16,778 nt of DNA. It comes from Bacteroidales bacterium. Lineage in GTDB: Bacteria > Bacteroidota > Bacteroidia > Bacteroidales > UBA932. The position numbers were made by a program, and so were the translations under genes. Position 1 is the stretch's first letter. Each line of letters starts with the position of its first letter. Shown here piece by piece: positions 7,296-14,308 of this stretch. The stretch covers positions 1 to 16,778 of the forward strand of contig JAKSJQ010000042.1 of the NCBI GenBank assembly GCA_024402115.1, written 5' to 3'. The notes beneath the pieces are model-generated. The model searched no databases and was not told where the DNA came from. It was given only the letters and a program-made list of their open reading frames with translations.

Positions 7296-8501
7296 TTATT
7301 TCCCTACGATATTGTACCCCTTGTCGAGCAGGGCTTTGCGTATCTCTTCGCAATGCTCGTGGTTTCTCGTCTCGAGGCTGACGCGGAGCTGGCATGAGGT
7401 CACGTCCGCGGTTGCGGCTGTTCTCTCGTGGTTGACCGCTGTGATGTTGGCTCCGAGGGATGCGATGATGCTCGAGATTGCGACGAGCTGGCCCGGCTTG
7501 TCCGGAATCTCGATGGTGAAGGTGCACTTGCGTCCGCTCTTCTCGAGACCGCGGGTGATGATTCGGTTCAGGAAGTTGACGTCGATGTTGCCGCCGCTGA
7601 CGATGCAGACCGTCTTCTTGTCCCCGACAGGAACCTTGTTGAACATCACGGCTGCAACTGAAACGGCTCCTGCGCCCTCTGCGATGAGCTTTCTCTTCTC
7701 GAGAAGCTGGATGATCGCTGCGCAGATCTCGTCCTCTGTCACAGTCACGATTTCGTCCAGGAGGCTCCTGCAGAGCTCGAAGGTGTTGTCTCCAGGCTGT
7801 TTGACGGCGATACCGTCAGCGATGGTATGCACAGAGTCGAGACGCTCGATCTGGCCGTCATGGACACTGTTGAACATGCTTGGTGCGCCTTCCGCCTGCA
7901 CTCCGTAGACCTTGACCTTCGGGTTGAGCTGCTTGATGGCGTATGCCACGCCGCTTGCGAGTCCGCCGCCGCCGATTGGCACGATGACCTGCTCGACTTC
8001 AGGAAGCTCATCGATGATCTCAAGGCCTATGGTACCCTGTCCGGCGATCACGAGCGGATTGTCGAACGGGTGCACGAATGCGAGGCCTCTCTCTTCCTTG
8101 AGCTTGAGAGCGTAGTTGTATGCGTCGTCATAGACACCCGGAACGAGACAGATCTCGGCTCCATAGCTTCTGGTTGCCTCGACCTTCGAGATCGGAGCTC
8201 CTTCAGGAAGACAGATGGTGGCCGGGATGCCGTAGCTCTGGGCTGCAAGCGCAACGCCCTGGGCGTGGTTTCCGGCCGAGCATGCGATCACTCCCCTCTG
8301 CCTCTCCTCGGGGCTGAGCTGGGAGATCATGTAGCCTGCTCCCCTGACCTTGAAGGATCCGGTCACCTGGAGATTCTCGGGCTTGATGTATACATTCGTT
8401 CCGAGAGACGGGGTCTTGATGAGGCTGGTCTGGCGGATCACGCTCTTGAGGACGTGCGACGCCCTGTAGATATGGTCGAGTGAAAGTTTCTGTTCTGACA
8501 T
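7296..8501 (-). CDS. ilvA: Threonine dehydratase (threonine ammonia-lyase) with one ACT domain
   Basis: This PLP enzyme converts threonine to 2-oxobutanoate and ammonia, the entry to isoleucine synthesis or threonine breakdown. The 401-residue product has the PLP lysine Lys51 in GSFKVRGA, SAGNHAQG at 75-82, the phosphate-binding glycine loop GGGG at 177-180 and a C-terminal ACT domain from about 326 (FTIEIPDKPGQL). A single ACT domain and about 400 residues match the medium-length form, between catabolic TdcB (none) and E. coli IlvA (about 514 residues, two ACT-like domains). An upstream in-frame TTG at 8516 would add five residues, but ATG 8501 is preferred. It follows a perfect -7 box by a normal distance, and the protein then begins at the family N-terminus. 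The stop codon lies one base from that of the convergent fusion gene. Confidence 0.9.
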   Translation of the reverse strand: MSEQKLSLDHIYRASHVLKSVIRQTSLIKTPSLGTNVYIKPENLQVTGSFKVRGAGYMISQLSPEERQRGVIACSAGNHAQGVALAAQSYGIPATICLPEGAPISKVEATRSYGAEICLVPGVYDDAYNYALKLKEERGLAFVHPFDNPLVIAGQGTIGLEIIDELPEVEQVIVPIGGGGLASGVAYAIKQLNPKVKVYGVQAEGAPSMFNSVHDGQIERLDSVHTIADGIAVKQPGDNTFELCRSLLDEIVTVTEDEICAAIIQLLEKRKLIAEGAGAVSVAAVMFNKVPVGDKKTVCIVSGGNIDVNFLNRIITRGLEKSGRKCTFTIEIPDKPGQLVAISSIIASLGANITAVNHERTAATADVTSCQLRVSLETRNHEHCEEIRKALLDKGYNIVGK

Positions 8502-8524
8502 CGTTTTTGTAACCAAAGTAAACG

Positions 8525-8532
8525 CAAATGTA
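8525..8532 (-). promoter_or_regulatory. -7 promoter box for ilvA
   Basis: Read on the minus strand, TACATTTG matches the Bacteroidota -7 consensus TAnnTTTG exactly. It ends 23 bp before the ATG at 8501, leaving a leader of roughly 15-20 nt. It falls inside the 68-bp divergent gap shared with the LOG-family gene. No convincing -33 TTTG partner was identified. Confidence 0.6.
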
Positions 8533-8569
8533 CGCCAAATTCACAAAAAATCGCTTAAATTGCGAAAAT

Positions 8570-9691
8570 ATGAAACATATCGACATCTCCACTCTGGACG
8601 AGCTCAAGGAAGCTCTGTACTACGATGAAGTCAGGAACTTCATTTTCAGGAAACTGGATTTCATGCCGGTCGAGGCGATGGCTTCGAAGGCGGTGTTCAA
8701 GGACTGCATCTTCATGGGATGCTATCTCTCGCAGGATCTGTACGAGAAGGTGCAGAAGGACAATCTCGTGATTTCCAACCTCAGTGCGACTTTCAGGCTC
8801 CCGAAGCGCCTGTACACGGCCAGGGACCTGTATGAGGGCTACGTGCAAGGCAAGCCGGAGACGTTCGCCAACACCTACGACCAGCGCATCTACAGGCACT
8901 ATATCTCTGCCGGAAAGGAGATCAATTCCGATTCCAACATCAAGGAGGCGATGATACGCGTCCTCCACGACCACTCGATCACCGATTTCCTGCACGATTT
9001 CATCGACAGCTTCGATGAGAAGAAGATAGTCGGGGTCATGGGCGGCCACGGGATCGAGAGGACGGCTCCGTCCTACATGGAGATCGTCCGTTTCAGCAAG
9101 ATTCTCACCGAGAAAGGCTACCTGCTGATCTCGGGCGGCGGTCCGGGTGCCATGGAGGCTACCCACCTCGGAGCATGGATGGCCGGCAGATCGGAGGCAG
9201 AGACGGTGGATGCAGTCACCATGGTCTCGAAAGCTCCTTCATTCAGGGATGAATACTGGCTCGACGTTGCTTTCCAGGTCATGGAAAAGTATCCGCAGGA
9301 GAATGGATATGTCAGCCTCGGCATCCCGACCTTCCTCTACGGGCATGAGCCGGCTACGCCTTTCGCGACCCATATCGCCAAGTATTTCGAGAACAGTATC
9401 CGCGAGGACAAGATTCTCACGATAGCCAAGGGTGGAATCGTCTATACCCCAGGCAGCGCAGGTACCATGCAGGAGATATTCCAGGATGCGAACCAGAACC
9501 ACTACCAGAGCTTCGGCTATGCCAGCCCGATGGTGTTCCTGGGAAGGAAGTTCTGGACCGGGGAGATGCCGGTAATCCCTCTTTTCGAGGCGATGATTGC
9601 CAACGGCAGATACAAAAACCTGATCATCTCGCTGGTGGACGGAAGCGACGAGGCCGTGGAGGCCATTCTCGATTTTACAGAAAAGGCATAA
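8570..9691 (+). CDS. LOG-family Rossmann-fold protein (nucleotide 5'-monophosphate nucleosidase-like)
   Basis: The 373-residue protein belongs to the LOG/TIGR00730-like superfamily. These proteins hydrolyse the N-glycosidic bond of nucleoside monophosphates; plant and bacterial LOG releases cytokinin bases and E. coli PpnN acts on purine nucleotides. The two hallmark sites are present as GGGPGAMEA (189-197) and PGSAGTMQE (294-302), a variant of the canonical PGGxGTxxE. The N-terminal 150 residues are an extra region not found in small LOG proteins, making it closer in size to PpnN (454 residues). An ATG at 8528 is in frame but would place 14 unconvincing residues (MYAKFTKNRLNCEN) before MKHIDIS and would overlap the ilvA promoter box, so 8570 is chosen. 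It diverges from ilvA. Base specificity is unknown. Confidence 0.83.
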   Translation: MKHIDISTLDELKEALYYDEVRNFIFRKLDFMPVEAMASKAVFKDCIFMGCYLSQDLYEKVQKDNLVISNLSATFRLPKRLYTARDLYEGYVQGKPETFANTYDQRIYRHYISAGKEINSDSNIKEAMIRVLHDHSITDFLHDFIDSFDEKKIVGVMGGHGIERTAPSYMEIVRFSKILTEKGYLLISGGGPGAMEATHLGAWMAGRSEAETVDAVTMVSKAPSFRDEYWLDVAFQVMEKYPQENGYVSLGIPTFLYGHEPATPFATHIAKYFENSIREDKILTIAKGGIVYTPGSAGTMQEIFQDANQNHYQSFGYASPMVFLGRKFWTGEMPVIPLFEAMIANGRYKNLIISLVDGSDEAVEAILDFTEKA

Positions 9692-9732
9692 TGTTTATCG
9701 TTTAAGTAATCGGCACTTATTATTTATTTGAT

Positions 9733-9740
9733 TATTTTTG
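9733..9740 (+). promoter_or_regulatory. -7 promoter box for lysC
   Basis: TATTTTTG matches TAnnTTTG exactly in an AT-rich stretch after the LOG-family gene. It ends 25 bp before the lysC ATG, a typical distance for a short Bacteroidota leader. This suggests lysC has its own promoter and is not merely read through from the upstream gene. Confidence 0.65.
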
Positions 9741-9765
9741 CAGCCGCAAAAACGAACATGACGAT

Positions 9766-11079
9766 ATGAAAGTAATGAAATTTGGCGGCACTTCAGTCGG
9801 AAGCGCCCAGAGAATGAAGAATGTAGCAAAGCTTGTGCTCGACGGTCAGAAGAACCTTGTCGTTCTCTCTGCCATGTCAGGAACCACGAACAGCCTTGTC
9901 GAGATATCCAACTACCTCTCTCTCGGAAACAGGGAGAGCGCCCTCGAGGTTGCCAACAAGCTTTTCACAAAATACGTCCAGCATGTGGACGAGCTCTACA
10001 GCACCCCTGAGTACAAGGAAAAGGGCATGGCCCACATCAAGGAGCGCTTCGACTACATCAGGTCTCTCACCAGAGAAGTTTTCACCAGCGCAGAGGAGAA
10101 GATCATGCTTTCACAGGGCGAGCTCATCTCGACCGGCATGTTCCACCTCTACCTCCTCGAGCAGGGTGTGAATTCGGTTCTTCTCCCTGCCCTCGACTTC
10201 ATGAAGACAGACGAGAACGGAGAACCTGACATGCAGTTCATCAGGGAGCGCATCAACTCGACACTCGTGCAGAACCAGGGCTATGACATCTACATCACCC
10301 AGGGATTCATCTGCCGCAACGCATTCGGCGACGTGGACAATCTCCAGAGAGGCGGCAGCGACTATACCGCTTCGCTCCTCGGCGCAGCCATCCAGGCTGA
10401 CGAGATCCAGATCTGGACCGACATCGACGGAATGCACAACAACGACCCTCGTTTCGTGGAGAACACCAAGCCTGTTTCAGACCTCTCTTTCGACGAGGCT
10501 GCAGAGCTTGCATACTTCGGTGCAAAGATCCTCCACCCTACCTGCGTCCTTCCGGCAAAGAGCAACAACATTCCCGTAAGGCTTCTCAACACGATGGACC
10601 CTCAGGCCCGCGGAACCAACATCTCTTCAGTGCAGTACCGCGACAGGATCGCAGCAATCGCCGCAAAGGACAACATCACTGCAATCAGGATCCACTCTGG
10701 CCGCATGCTCCTCGCCTACGGCTTCATGCGCAAGGTGTTCGAGATCTTCGAGACCTACAAGACTCCTATCGACATGATCTCTACCTCGGAGGTAGGCGTT
10801 TCCGTCACGATCGACAACAACTCCAACCTTGACGCGATCGTCGACGACCTCAAGAAGTACGGCATGGTAGAGGTTGACAGGAACATGGTCATCATCTCCA
10901 TCGTCGGCGACCTCGAGCCATACAGCCACGGCTACGCAGGCAAGATCTTCAGCTCGCTCTCGGAAGTTCCGATCAGGATGATCTCTTACGGCGGCAGCAG
11001 CCACAACGTATCCATCCTCGTGAAGGCAGAGGACAAGATTCCGGCACTCAAGGCTCTCAGCGCAGGCCTTTTCGACTAA
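9766..11079 (+). CDS. lysC: Aspartate kinase, monofunctional (aspartokinase)
   Basis: This enzyme phosphorylates aspartate to 4-aspartyl phosphate, the first step toward lysine, threonine and methionine. The 437-residue protein has KFGGTSV at 5-11, SQGELIS at 116-122, GGSDYTA at 196-202 and FGAKILHP at 251-258. It also has a C-terminal regulatory part with two ACT motifs, the first around STSEVGVSVT (339-348) and the second about 375-437. There is no homoserine dehydrogenase extension, so it is the monofunctional, LysC-like type; feedback by lysine is the usual behaviour of this group but is not provable here. ATG 9766 gives the standard MKVMKFGGTS start. lysA follows 59 bp downstream on the same strand, with a stem-loop between them. 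CCT is the majority proline codon, as in the GH97 gene. Confidence 0.95.
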   Translation: MKVMKFGGTSVGSAQRMKNVAKLVLDGQKNLVVLSAMSGTTNSLVEISNYLSLGNRESALEVANKLFTKYVQHVDELYSTPEYKEKGMAHIKERFDYIRSLTREVFTSAEEKIMLSQGELISTGMFHLYLLEQGVNSVLLPALDFMKTDENGEPDMQFIRERINSTLVQNQGYDIYITQGFICRNAFGDVDNLQRGGSDYTASLLGAAIQADEIQIWTDIDGMHNNDPRFVENTKPVSDLSFDEAAELAYFGAKILHPTCVLPAKSNNIPVRLLNTMDPQARGTNISSVQYRDRIAAIAAKDNITAIRIHSGRMLLAYGFMRKVFEIFETYKTPIDMISTSEVGVSVTIDNNSNLDAIVDDLKKYGMVEVDRNMVIISIVGDLEPYSHGYAGKIFSSLSEVPIRMISYGGSSHNVSILVKAEDKIPALKALSAGLFD

Positions 11080-11089
11080 TCTGAATTAC

Positions 11090-11115
11090 ATGGCAGCCGT
11101 CCCTGCGGCTGCCAT
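11090..11115 (+). terminator. Intercistronic stem-loop between lysC and lysA
   Basis: A perfect 10-bp inverted repeat (ATGGCAGCCG at 11090-11099, complement at 11106-11115) has a 6-nt loop and is followed by TTCACATTTTAAAACG. The tail holds only four consecutive T residues, so this would be a weak intrinsic terminator. Alternatively it is an mRNA processing or stability element that sets the lysC:lysA ratio. No separate -7 box was seen for lysA. Confidence 0.55.
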
Positions 11116-11138
11116 TCACATTTTAAAACGAACAAACC

Positions 11139-12284
11139 ATGACCCGATTCCCTATCGAAAAATTCAGGACCATCCCCACTCCGTTCTACTACTATGACCT
11201 CGACGTACTCCGCGCCACTCTCGCCAGCATCCGTGAGAACCAGGACAGGTACGGGTACCATGTTCACTATGCCGTAAAGGCCAATGCCAACCCTGTTCTC
11301 CTTGCCGAGATCCGCAAGGCCGGCCTGGGCGTCGACTGCGTGAGCGGAAACGAAGTCAAGTGTGCAGTCGAGAACGGTTACGATCCTGCAAAGATAGTTT
11401 TCGCCGGTGTCGGCAAGTCTGACTGGGAGATCGGGTACGCTCTCGAAGCAGGTATCGGCTGCTTCAATGTCGAGTCTCTGCCTGAGATGGAGGTGATCAA
11501 CGAGATCGCCGCATCCAAGGGCAAGGTTGCGCAGATCGCTCTTCGCGTAAACCCGAACATCGACGCGCACACCCACCATTACATCACTACCGGTCTCGAG
11601 GAGAACAAGTTCGGAATCGGTCTCTGGGAGCTTGAGAGCGTGATCGCGAAGTCGATGGAGATGGACAATGTCAACTTCGTCGGCCTTCATTTCCACATCG
11701 GTTCGCAGATTCTTGACACTGCCCCATTCCAGGAGCTCTGCAACAGGATCAACGATCTCCAGAACCAGCTCGAGAGCAAGGGCGTAAGCCTCAAGTCGAT
11801 CAATGTCGGCGGCGGCTGGGGTGTCGACTATCAGGATCCGGACGGCAATCCCGTGCCTGATTTCGATTCCTATTTCGCATCCTTCAGCAAGTATCTCCAG
11901 CTCCGTCCGGGCCAGGAACTTCATTTCGAGCTCGGCCGTTCGGTGATCTGCCAGTGCGGTTCGCTCATCACCAAGGTCCTCTATGTCAAGAAGGGCCAGA
12001 AGAAGCAGTTCGCAATCGTGGACGCCGGAATGAACGACCTCATCCGTCCGGCTCTCTACCAGGCATACCACAAGATCGAGAACATCACCTCTGCCCAGCC
12101 TGTCGAGAAGTATGACGTCGTAGGCCCTGTCTGCGAGTCATCCGACTGCTTCGGAAAGGATGTCGAGCTTGCCGGAACATCACGCGGTGACCTCGTTGCC
12201 CTGCGCTCTGCCGGTGCCTACGGTGAGATCATGGCGATGAGATACAATCTCCGCGATCTCGCAAAAGCTTATTACTCAGAATAA
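11139..12284 (+). CDS. lysA: Diaminopimelate decarboxylase
   Basis: This fold-type III PLP enzyme decarboxylates meso-diaminopimelate to lysine, the last step of lysine synthesis. The 381-residue protein carries the PLP lysine Lys47 in YAVKANANP, HFHIGSQ at 184-190 and the phosphate-binding GGGWG at 224-228. It also has ELGRS at 264-268 and the substrate-binding, cross-subunit cysteine motif CESSD at 332-336. It is somewhat shorter than the roughly 415-420 residues of many proteobacterial enzymes, but all expected motifs are present. The distinction from related carboxynorspermidine or arginine decarboxylases rests on the overall motif set and on the position just after lysC. The ATG at 11139 lies 24 bp past the intercistronic stem-loop. 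Confidence 0.93.
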   Translation: MTRFPIEKFRTIPTPFYYYDLDVLRATLASIRENQDRYGYHVHYAVKANANPVLLAEIRKAGLGVDCVSGNEVKCAVENGYDPAKIVFAGVGKSDWEIGYALEAGIGCFNVESLPEMEVINEIAASKGKVAQIALRVNPNIDAHTHHYITTGLEENKFGIGLWELESVIAKSMEMDNVNFVGLHFHIGSQILDTAPFQELCNRINDLQNQLESKGVSLKSINVGGGWGVDYQDPDGNPVPDFDSYFASFSKYLQLRPGQELHFELGRSVICQCGSLITKVLYVKKGQKKQFAIVDAGMNDLIRPALYQAYHKIENITSAQPVEKYDVVGPVCESSDCFGKDVELAGTSRGDLVALRSAGAYGEIMAMRYNLRDLAKAYYSE

Positions 12285-12290
12285 TACGCA

Positions 12291-12323
12291 TTTTCCTGTA
12301 GGTACGGATTGCCTACAGGAAAA
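12291..12323 (+). other. 12-bp perfect stem-loop after lysA
   Basis: TTTTCCTGTAGG (12291-12302) and its exact complement (12312-12323) enclose a 9-nt loop, 7 bp after the lysA stop codon. Because the stem itself starts with TTTT and ends with AAAA, no free U-tract remains on either strand. It may stop transcription or block 3' exonucleases, and it marks the end of the lysC-lysA unit. Confidence 0.55.
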
Positions 12324-12351
12324 CAAATAAGCAATTATATATCAACTAGTT

Positions 12352-13035
12352 ATGAAGAAAATACTGTATCTCGCAGCTGCGGCTCTTATGATGGCTGCCT
12401 GCAATTCAAAGCCTGAGGAGCCTGTCGTAAGGATAGAGACTACAATGGGCAATGTCAAGGTTGTGCTCTACAACGACACCCCGATCCACCGCGACAATTT
12501 CCTGAAGCTTGTCGACGAGCATTTCTATGACGGCATCCTGTTCCACAGGGTGATCGACAATTTCATGGACCAGTTCGGCGACCCTGACTCGAAGACCGCA
12601 GAACCTGGTGCTCCGCTTGGCGAGTCCGATGCAGGATATACTCTTCCGGCAGAGATCCTTCCGAACCATTTCCACAAGAAGGGTGCGATGAATGCTGCCC
12701 GCCAGGGCGACGACGTGAATCCTGACAGAGAGTCGAGCGGTTCACAGTTCTGTCTCTTCAAGGGCCGCACCTTCGAAAGCGAGGCCGAGCTTGACGAGTA
12801 CATAGAGAAGCTGAACAGCGGAAGGAGGGCAAACCACCCTATCGTGCTCACCCCTGAGCAGAAGGAGGCCTATCTCACTCTCGGCGGTTCTCCTCACCTC
12901 GACGGCGAGTACACCGTTTTCGGAGAGGTCATCGAGGGCCAGGAGGTCGTTGACCTGATCGGCACGGTCCCTACCGATTCGCTCGACCGTCCGATCAATG
13001 ATGTGAGAATCATAACCATGGTACGTGAACGGTAA
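12352..13035 (+). CDS. Cyclophilin-type peptidyl-prolyl cis-trans isomerase, lipoprotein
   Basis: This 227-residue exported lipoprotein has the lipobox MAAC with Cys17 after a hydrophobic signal. The cyclophilin domain runs from about 25 to 225 and assists folding of envelope proteins by prolyl isomerisation. Visible family residues are FHRVI with catalytic Arg66 (64-68), AMNAAR (112-117), GSQF (130-133) and DGEYTVFGEV (184-193). The normally conserved I-Q-G-G-D-P stretch reads M-D-Q-F-G-D-P (72-78), an unusual substitution. A roughly 35-residue charged insertion (about 142-178) separates GSQF from the last strands. No exact -7 box was found in the 67-bp gap after lysA, so the promoter is unresolved. 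A structured 3' region and a clear terminator follow. The family call is firm. Confidence 0.92.
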   Translation: MKKILYLAAAALMMAACNSKPEEPVVRIETTMGNVKVVLYNDTPIHRDNFLKLVDEHFYDGILFHRVIDNFMDQFGDPDSKTAEPGAPLGESDAGYTLPAEILPNHFHKKGAMNAARQGDDVNPDRESSGSQFCLFKGRTFESEAELDEYIEKLNSGRRANHPIVLTPEQKEAYLTLGGSPHLDGEYTVFGEVIEGQEVVDLIGTVPTDSLDRPINDVRIITMVRER

Positions 13036-13036
13036 C

Positions 13037-13106
13037 ATGGTACCTTCGTCCGAAGGCCTGTACCTATTGGCCGAAGGACGGTACGGACCTGCCTGTCAGG
13101 TACCAT
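13037..13106 (+). ncRNA. Structured 3' element behind the cyclophilin gene (putative)
   Basis: An outer 8-bp pair ATGGTACC (13037-13044) / GGTACCAT (13099-13106) encloses a symmetric inner stem. CGTCC (13047-13051) pairs with GGACG (13076-13080), GGCC (13055-13058) pairs with GGCC (13069-13072), and they are separated by a GAA/GAA 3x3 internal loop and capped by a 10-nt loop. A competing hairpin ACCTG/CAGGT (13087-13091 with 13097-13101) would break the outer pair. It may be part of the 3' untranslated RNA, a processed small RNA, or a chance structure. Confidence 0.35.
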
Positions 13107-13118
13107 TGACCTATATCC

Positions 13119-13144
13119 AAGAGCGGCAAGTCCGCTCTTTTTTT
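13119..13144 (+). terminator. Intrinsic terminator after the cyclophilin gene
   Basis: AAGAGCGG (13119-13126) and CCGCTCTT (13132-13139) form an 8-bp stem with a 5-nt loop. A run of seven T residues (13138-13144) starts at the foot of the stem. This is a classic Rho-independent terminator on the plus strand and ends the transcript of the cyclophilin gene. Confidence 0.88.
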
Positions 13145-13179
13145 ATTAAGCATTTTCTCTTATTTCAATTATACTTTCA

Positions 13180-13187
13180 TATATTTG
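13180..13187 (+). promoter_or_regulatory. -7 promoter box for the YitT-family gene
   Basis: TATATTTG matches TAnnTTTG exactly, 19 bp before the ATG at 13207 and within AT-rich sequence just after a strong terminator. The leader would be about 13-15 nt. Confidence 0.7.
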
Positions 13188-13206
13188 CAATCAAAATATA
13201 AACAAA

Positions 13207-14145
13207 ATGAAAGTTAATCTTGATTTTCTCAAGAGCAAGGCATTCTGGAAGGAACTGGTCATGATGACCGTCGGTCTGCTGATCGGTGCCGCTGCCGTAT
13301 ATTATTTCCTCGTGCCGAGCAATCTCGTCATCGGTACGATTTCGGGTCTCGCGATCGTGATCGCCAAGCTGCTTGCTGGCGTTGGAGTCACCATCAAGGT
13401 TTCGATGCTGATTCTGGCGATGAATGCGCTGCTGATTCTGCTCGCGTTCATGTGTCTGGGCAGCGAGATGGGTATCAAGACTGTTTTCGCGTCGCTGCTG
13501 CTGGGTCCGTTCATGGATATCTGGGAGAAGATCTATCCATACGAGAGGCTGATCGAGCCGGGGATGACTTCGGTGATGGGCGAGCCGATCTTCGACCTTC
13601 TGGGGTTCGTCGTGCTTCTCGGTGCTTCGCAGGCCTTCCTTTTCAGGATCAATGCTTCGACAGGCGGTCTGGATATCGTGGCTCTTATGATGAAGAAGTA
13701 TCTCCACTGGGAGATCGGCACTTCCGTGACGGTGGCAGGTTTCGCGGTCGTTGCCAGCGCTTTCCTGATCCAGCCATTCAGGCTGGTTGTCATCGGTCTC
13801 ATCGGCACTTGGGTGAATGGTCTTGTCGTGGATTATTTCACTGCCAGCCTCAACAAGAGGAAGAGGGTCTGCATCATCAGCGGCGAGCATGAGAAAATCA
13901 GGCAGTACATCATCGACGAGCTCTACCGCGGCTGTTCTCTGTATGACGTCAAGGGTGGCTACAGCGGAGACAGTTCGGTCGAGATCCAGACGCTTCTCAC
14001 CCAGAGCGAGTTCGCGAATCTGATGGAGTTCATCCGCAAGAATGAGATCAATGCTTTCATCACTGCTGGCAACTGCAGCGAGATCTACGGTCTCTGGCAC
14101 TCCAGGGAGCAGATTTCCCGCCTCAGGCAGGAGAGGATGAGGTAG
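13207..14145 (+). CDS. YitT-family membrane protein with C-terminal DUF2179 domain
   Basis: This 312-residue polytopic inner-membrane protein has hydrophobic segments at about 15-35, 40-60, 66-88, 130-148, 172-190 and 192-212. The YitT-type STGGLDIVA motif is at 151-159. A soluble C-terminal domain of about 85 residues (218-300, from KRKRVCIISGEHEKI) matches DUF2179, which has a GlnB-like fold in solved structures. The combination and length fit the large YitT family, whose transport substrate or function is not generally established. It stands alone: a terminator and its own -7 box precede it, and a terminator follows. CCG is the commoner proline codon here, unlike lysC and the GH97 gene. 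Confidence 0.88.
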   Translation: MKVNLDFLKSKAFWKELVMMTVGLLIGAAAVYYFLVPSNLVIGTISGLAIVIAKLLAGVGVTIKVSMLILAMNALLILLAFMCLGSEMGIKTVFASLLLGPFMDIWEKIYPYERLIEPGMTSVMGEPIFDLLGFVVLLGASQAFLFRINASTGGLDIVALMMKKYLHWEIGTSVTVAGFAVVASAFLIQPFRLVVIGLIGTWVNGLVVDYFTASLNKRKRVCIISGEHEKIRQYIIDELYRGCSLYDVKGGYSGDSSVEIQTLLTQSEFANLMEFIRKNEINAFITAGNCSEIYGLWHSREQISRLRQERMR

Positions 14146-14211
14146 CCTTTGCTCTGCAATTATTGAATTCTCGCTCCGCAAATATTACATTCTCGCTCCG
14201 CAATATTTACC
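14146..14211. repeat. Three 22-bp tandem repeats
   Basis: Copies lie at 14146-14167 (diverged), 14168-14189 and 14190-14211. The last two share the first 14 bases, including TTCTCGCTCCGC, and differ only in the order of a few A/T bases near the end. The array starts directly after the YitT stop codon and ends at the foot of the terminator stem. Confidence 0.75.
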
Positions 14212-14239
14212 AAGGATGGCCCAGACGCCATCCTTTTTT
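14212..14239 (+). terminator. Intrinsic terminator after the YitT-family gene
   Basis: AAGGATGGC (14212-14220) and GCCATCCTT (14227-14235) form a 9-bp stem with a 6-nt loop. Six T residues (14234-14239) follow. It is a clear plus-strand Rho-independent terminator placed before the GH97 promoter. Confidence 0.88.
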
Positions 14240-14259
14240 CGTTAATCACCGAAAATCAT

Positions 14260-14267
14260 TATATTTG
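14260..14267 (+). promoter_or_regulatory. -7 promoter box for the GH97 gene
   Basis: TATATTTG matches TAnnTTTG exactly and lies 41 bp before the GH97 ATG, giving a leader of about 35 nt. The upstream terminator isolates the unit. Confidence 0.7.
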
Positions 14268-14308
14268 AAAGATAACCGATCCGAAACAATCAACAAACAC
14301 ACAACAAT

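Noticed and set aside
9692..9765. Lysine riboswitch or leader peptide upstream of lysC
   Set aside because: The 74-bp gap is far too short for a lysine riboswitch, and it holds no Lys-rich short frame; only a promoter box is seen.
11076..12071. A 331-codon open frame on the minus strand opposite lysA
   Set aside because: lysA is certain from its motifs. The antisense product is an unstructured Asp/Glu/Leu/Val-rich sequence without a family signature.
13177..14181. A 334-codon open frame on the minus strand opposite the YitT-family gene
   Set aside because: It overlaps a clear membrane protein gene and its promoter, and its Asp/His/Gln/Arg-rich translation has no domain or promoter support.
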